Part shown: piece after piece, positions 60,776 through 64,000 of the stretch
How positions within the stretch are numbered: the first letter of the stretch is position 1
Layout: every line of letters begins with the position of its first letter
Assembly (NCBI GenBank): GCA_964460075.1
Contig: CAYWPC010000004.1
Span: forward strand, 1-64,000
DNA length: 64,000 bases
DNA from: JAMBLL01 sp964460075
GTDB taxonomy: Bacteria > Actinomycetota > Acidimicrobiia > Spongiisociales > UBA5794
Reading direction: 5' to 3'
Translations under genes and position numbers: made by a program
The notes under the pieces: generated by a model
The model's database searches: none
What the model saw: only the letters and a program-made list of their open reading frames with translations
Told to the model about the DNA's origin: nothing

Positions 60776-60831
60776 CGGCACATGGCTCTCGAGGGGCTGC
60801 TGCACGGAGTGGGCTATCCGCTCACGTCCCG

Positions 60832-61866
60832 TCAGGACGCCACAGCGCAGCGCACGATTTCGGCCGCGGTCGAGGCGTCGGCTCCTGACACATCGAGATG
60901 GAACACTGCACGGATACGCTGCTCCGTGACGAAAGCGAGCATGGCCACACCCTCGCCGAAGCAGGCGTCGACAATGCGTGCAGGATCGTCGACATCGAAA
61001 TACACGATGTTGGTCTGGACCGATGGAAGGTCGATGGCCAGACCTTCGACATTGGCCAGTTGCTCGGCAAAGAGGCGGGCGTTGGCGTGATCCTCGACGA
61101 GGCGCCCCCTGTTGTGCTCAAGCGCGAACAGTGCTCCTGCAGCGATGAGGCCGGCTTGCCTGAAGCCGCCCCCAAACATCTGCTTGAACCTGCGCGCCTC
61201 GGAGATGAATTCGGCATCCCCTGCGAGCGCCGATCCTATTGGAGCGCCGAGACCCTTCGAGAAGCAGACACTTACAGTGTCGAAGGGGTCTGCATAGCGT
61301 GCGACGTCGATCCCGGTCGCAGCGGACGCGTTCCAGAGTCGAGCACCGTCGAGGTGGGTAGCCATTCCGAGTTCGGATGCTGTGGCTGTCACGTCGTCGA
61401 TCACATCGAGATCCCAGAGCGTTCCACCGGCCTCATTGTGTGTGTTTTCGAGAGAAACGAGTGTGTGCGGTTCGAAGAGGTATGAAGGGAGAGACGGGTG
61501 AGGCACAGGCACGTGCTCTCGGAGTGCTGCAGCGTCGAACGTTCCGCGAGACCCCTGTATACGTTTGAGCGTGACACCCGAGTGGTGTGCAGCGCCGCCC
61601 ATCTCGTGTGAGCCGATGTGCGCCGAAGCTTCGAGAACGATCGTGTCCCCAGGTTGGGTGTGCATCCGCACCGCGATTTGATTCGACATCGTACCCGTCG
61701 GCACGTACATCGCAGCCTGCTTGCCGAGGAGACCTGCAACCCGTTCCTCAAGGGCATTCACGGTGGGATCATCGTGGTAGACATCGTCTCCGACGACTGC
61801 TTCTGCAATGGCCGAGCGCATCGCAACGGATGGTTTCGTAATGGTATCGCTTCTGAGATCGATCAT
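60832..61866 (-). CDS. ltaE: Low-specificity L-threonine aldolase
   Basis: A 344-residue fold-type I PLP enzyme that splits threonine to glycine and acetaldehyde. IDLRSDTITKPS opens the protein, PTGTMSNQIAVRMHTQPGD and ENTHNEAGGTLWDLD are family motifs, HLDGARLWNA binds PLP, and SVCFSKGLGAPIGSALAG holds the Schiff-base Lys. The start ATG at 61866 follows GAGGGCGAGGA. Confidence 0.94.
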   Translation of the reverse strand: MIDLRSDTITKPSVAMRSAIAEAVVGDDVYHDDPTVNALEERVAGLLGKQAAMYVPTGTMSNQIAVRMHTQPGDTIVLEASAHIGSHEMGGAAHHSGVTLKRIQGSRGTFDAAALREHVPVPHPSLPSYLFEPHTLVSLENTHNEAGGTLWDLDVIDDVTATASELGMATHLDGARLWNASAATGIDVARYADPFDTVSVCFSKGLGAPIGSALAGDAEFISEARRFKQMFGGGFRQAGLIAAGALFALEHNRGRLVEDHANARLFAEQLANVEGLAIDLPSVQTNIVYFDVDDPARIVDACFGEGVAMLAFVTEQRIRAVFHLDVSGADASTAAEIVRCAVAS

Positions 61867-61917
61867 GGCGTCCTCGCCCTCGGATGATCCGATTTCAGCA
61901 CGATTCGCGAAGCTGTG

Positions 61918-62412
61918 TCACTCGGAGAGAAAGGACCTGGCCTGAAGCAAGGTTCCGAGTGTGCCTGCTCCCTCGCGAATCGACGTCCAGTCGTGGCTGG
62001 TGAGCTCGATGTCTGCCACCGTTGCGGTTCGCATTACACATCTTGCTCCCGTGAGGTGTGCGACGAGGAGGGACCACACCGGCTGGTGACCGACCAGCAT
62101 GATCCGCGGCGTATCACCGCCTAGCCGGGCGAGAACGTCAATGGTTGTCGCGACCGACGTTCCGTAGAGCGCGTCTTCGAGGACGAGTCTTGAATGCCAG
62201 CCACCTGTGATCCGGGCCAGTTCTGCTGTTGCCCTCGCTCGTCTTGCCGTGGAAGAGATCACGAGGTCCGGGTCGAGACCAAGGTCTCTGATGACCTCAC
62301 CCATGCGCTCAGCAGAAGCGACGCCACGGGGACTGAGCGGCCGATCATGGTCATCGCGTGCTCCGGTGTCCCAATCCGACTTTCCATGTCTCATGATCAT
62401 GAGGCTGAGCAT
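61918..62412 (-). CDS. SixA-like histidine phosphatase
   Basis: A 164-residue phosphohistidine phosphatase family member. LMIMRHGKSDW carries the RHG nucleophile His, SSTARRARATAEL the second Arg, and IMLVGHQPVWS the second His. Proteins of this size act on phosphohistidine of phosphorelays or on small phosphates; the target is unknown. TACGAT (62420-62425) ends 7 nt before the ATG, so it may be leaderless. Confidence 0.9.
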   Translation of the reverse strand: MLSLMIMRHGKSDWDTGARDDHDRPLSPRGVASAERMGEVIRDLGLDPDLVISSTARRARATAELARITGGWHSRLVLEDALYGTSVATTIDVLARLGGDTPRIMLVGHQPVWSLLVAHLTGARCVMRTATVADIELTSHDWTSIREGAGTLGTLLQARSFLSE

Positions 62413-62451
62413 GTGACCAATCGTACTCTTTGCAACGCAATGATTCGGTAC

Positions 62452-63072
62452 TCACACGGTGAGAGCGAACAGTGTCTGGGCGCCAAAATACAGAGGCAGT
62501 CCGATGATGCGATTCCACTTGGACACAGCGACGAACTGCTCTCTGGCTACGAGCATGTCCGAGCCAGCGAAGGCCACGGCTCCGAGAGCGATGAAGGAAC
62601 TCGGTGCTGCACCCTGCGTGGCGAGGGCGATGGTCACCATGGTGGAGATGATCCATACGTACGCGATCAAGGGGACACGGAGAGGCAACGGGCGATGCGG
62701 TCCCAACCATCGCAGTATCGCGAGGCCCACTCCCACCATAGCGACGCCTGCGATGGCGAAGAGCAGAGGTTCGATTGGTGCGCGAACGATGAAGGCGGCG
62801 ATGTACATCATGTGTGCGACTGCGAACGAGATGAGACCGAGCATGAACGGTCCACGCCCCTCGAAGGTGAGGGCGAGATCACCAAACCATGACGCTGAGA
62901 ACGCAGCAAGCAGGAACCACACGTAGGAAGAGGTCCCGCTCATGTGAACGAACAGCAGAGCGATCACTGCCGTTGAAGCCGAGAGCTTCAGGAACCGCGC
63001 CGAGCCGCTGTGGGAGTCCTGCAATATCGCAGCGCCAATAGCGAGCGTGAGGATCAGACCAACCAGTATCAC
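62452..63072 (-). CDS. YhhN/TMEM86 family membrane protein (lysoplasmalogenase-like)
   Basis: A 206-residue polytopic protein with about eight hydrophobic segments. FSASWFGDLALTF with its Asp, FAVAHMMYIAAF and AFAGSDMLVAREQFV with the SD motif are the YhhN signatures. TMEM86 members cleave vinyl-ether bonds of lysoplasmalogens; bacterial substrates are unclear. Its ATG overlaps the serC stop by 4 nt, so the two are co-transcribed. Confidence 0.9.
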   Translation of the reverse strand: MILVGLILTLAIGAAILQDSHSGSARFLKLSASTAVIALLFVHMSGTSSYVWFLLAAFSASWFGDLALTFEGRGPFMLGLISFAVAHMMYIAAFIVRAPIEPLLFAIAGVAMVGVGLAILRWLGPHRPLPLRVPLIAYVWIISTMVTIALATQGAAPSSFIALGAVAFAGSDMLVAREQFVAVSKWNRIIGLPLYFGAQTLFALTV

Positions 63073-64000
63073 AGGGCGTCAAAGGCGTAGTCGATGCACG
63101 CAGTGAGGGCCTGTACGTCAGCGGTCGGGATGTTCGGGAACGTCGCTATCCGCAACTGGTTACGACCAAGTTTGCGGTACCCCTCAACGTCGACGATTCC
63201 GTTGTCACGAAGCACAAGAGCTACCGATTCGGCGGAGATGGCTGCGCCGATGTCGATGGTGATCACCGTTGGTGACCGGAAGCGCTGATCCTCAACGAAG
63301 GGTGATGTGTGGTGGTTCGTCGTAGCCCACCCATACACGTGGTGAGCAGATGCATTCGAGACAGCGAATGCCGACGCAAGACCGCCTGTGTCGAGGATCA
63401 TCGAGATCTGCCGATCGAGCAGATACAACGTGGCGAGTGCTGGCGTGTTGTAGGTCTGGTCCTGTCTGCTGTTCGAAAGGGCAGTCGAGAGCGAGAGGAA
63501 TGGTGGAATCCATCGATCGGATGCACCAATCGACTCGATACGGGCTATAGCGGCAGGACTCATAAACGCCAACCACAGCCCACCCTCAGATCCGAGAGCC
63601 TTCTGAGGAGAGAAGTAGTACACGTCGACCGATCGAACGTCGAACGGGATCGCACCGACAGCAGATGTCCCGTCGACGACGACGAGAGCGTCTCCGATCC
63701 GATCGAAGGGTGCAAGGACTCCCGTCGAGGTCTCGTTGTGGATGTAAGACGCTGTATCAACGCCTGCGACCTCTTCAGGGATCGGGGCTGAGCCATAGTC
63801 GGCTGCTACGACGACTGGGTGGTCGAGGTGAGGCGCGCCGGCGGTGACCAATGCGAACTTTTCCGAGAACTCGCCACAGACGAAGTGGGCCGACCGGTTC
63901 TCGATGAGGCCGAACGTTGCCGCATCCCAGAAGGCGGTCGCACCTCCCACACCGAGTACGACTTCGTAGCCATCTGGCAGGTCGTAGAGCGCCACAAGAC
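63069..64000 (-). CDS. serC: Phosphoserine aminotransferase, N-terminus outside window
   Basis: At least 310 residues, reading off the right edge; the 5' part is missing. LPDGYEVVLGVGGATAFWDAATFGLIE is the actinobacterial (mycobacterial-type) PSAT pattern, and VDVYYFSPQKALGSEGGLW contains the PLP Lys. NSRQDQTYNTPALATLYLLDRQI and the C-terminal RIATFPNIPTADVQALTACIDYA complete the fold. The apparent GTG at 63995 is internal, because the frame remains open to the edge. It transfers amino groups in serine biosynthesis. Confidence 0.93.
   Translation of the reverse strand, partial: LVALYDLPDGYEVVLGVGGATAFWDAATFGLIENRSAHFVCGEFSEKFALVTAGAPHLDHPVVVAADYGSAPIPEEVAGVDTASYIHNETSTGVLAPFDRIGDALVVVDGTSAVGAIPFDVRSVDVYYFSPQKALGSEGGLWLAFMSPAAIARIESIGASDRWIPPFLSLSTALSNSRQDQTYNTPALATLYLLDRQISMILDTGGLASAFAVSNASAHHVYGWATTNHHTSPFVEDQRFRSPTVITIDIGAAISAESVALVLRDNGIVDVEGYRKLGRNQLRIATFPNIPTADVQALTACIDYAFDAL

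Noticed and set aside
1..64000. tRNA, rRNA, tmRNA, insertion sequences or prophage
   Set aside because: I found no tRNA-like cloverleaf, rRNA segment, transposase or phage structural gene in the intergenic regions I read; a covariance-model scan would be needed to exclude small RNAs.

Overview
This window is 64 kb from a G+C-rich member of the Actinomycetota. The evidence is conserved gene order (dprA-xerC-whiG-like sigma-rpsB-tsf-pyrH-frr-cdsA-dxr, rseP-ispG-proS, rimP-nusA-infB-rbfA-nrnA-truB-ribF, rpsO-pnp), many GTG starts, a CGAACATATGTTCG-type LexA box, an imuA'-imuB/dnaE2 mutasome and a mycoredoxin-like thiol protein. An uncultured Acidimicrobiia-like lineage would fit, but I cannot prove the class from sequence alone. 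A run of exactly 100 N inside a repeat marks this as a draft assembly.

Layout. 1-7.97 kb: end of dprA, small redox protein, tyrosine recombinase, sigma factor, translation and lipid genes, and dxr. 8.05-13.35 kb: a two-component system and a MacB-type ABC transporter, lying between dxr and rseP, which are neighbours in mycobacteria. 13.4-24.7 kb: site-2 protease, ispG, proS and the rimP-to-ribF run. 24.8-29.2 kb: alpha/beta hydrolase, Rid protein, rpsO and pnp with a long leader hairpin. 29.3-31.8 kb: dodecin and the SOS operon imuA'-imuB. 31.8-36.7 kb: acyltransferase, AlkZ/YcaQ-type glycosylase, an anchored protein, a 5-formyl-THF cyclo-ligase/YbaK fusion and an isochorismatase-like hydrolase. 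36.7-41.1 kb (minus strand): thiamine operon thiN-thiB-thiP-thiQ behind a TPP riboswitch. 41.2-46.4 kb: ribbon-helix-helix/DUF4097 pair, udk, SGNH hydrolase, ychF and a crotonase. 46.5-53.3 kb: a compact Tad/Flp pilus operon. 53.5-56.7 kb: dxs, an ACT protein and an unusual Flp pilin with a long Asp/Ser repeat tail broken by the assembly gap. 56.8-64 kb: dnaE2, a membrane-tailed protein, threonine aldolase, SixA-like phosphatase, YhhN protein and the 3' part of serC.

How the parts work together. dxs, dxr and ispG supply three steps of the MEP isoprenoid pathway; dxs needs thiamine diphosphate, which the thi operon salvages under riboswitch control. ImuA', ImuB and DnaE2 form the damage-induced mutagenic polymerase set; in both promoters the LexA box fills the spacer between -35 and -10 positions. 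The Tad operon encodes the pilus motor (tadZ, tadA, tadB, tadC) and four small proteins with pilin-like N-termini, while the Asp/Ser-tailed pilin lies 4 kb away on the opposite strand. About ten genes have a TAnnnT hexamer ending 6-7 nt before the start codon and no Shine-Dalgarno, which suggests widespread leaderless transcription.
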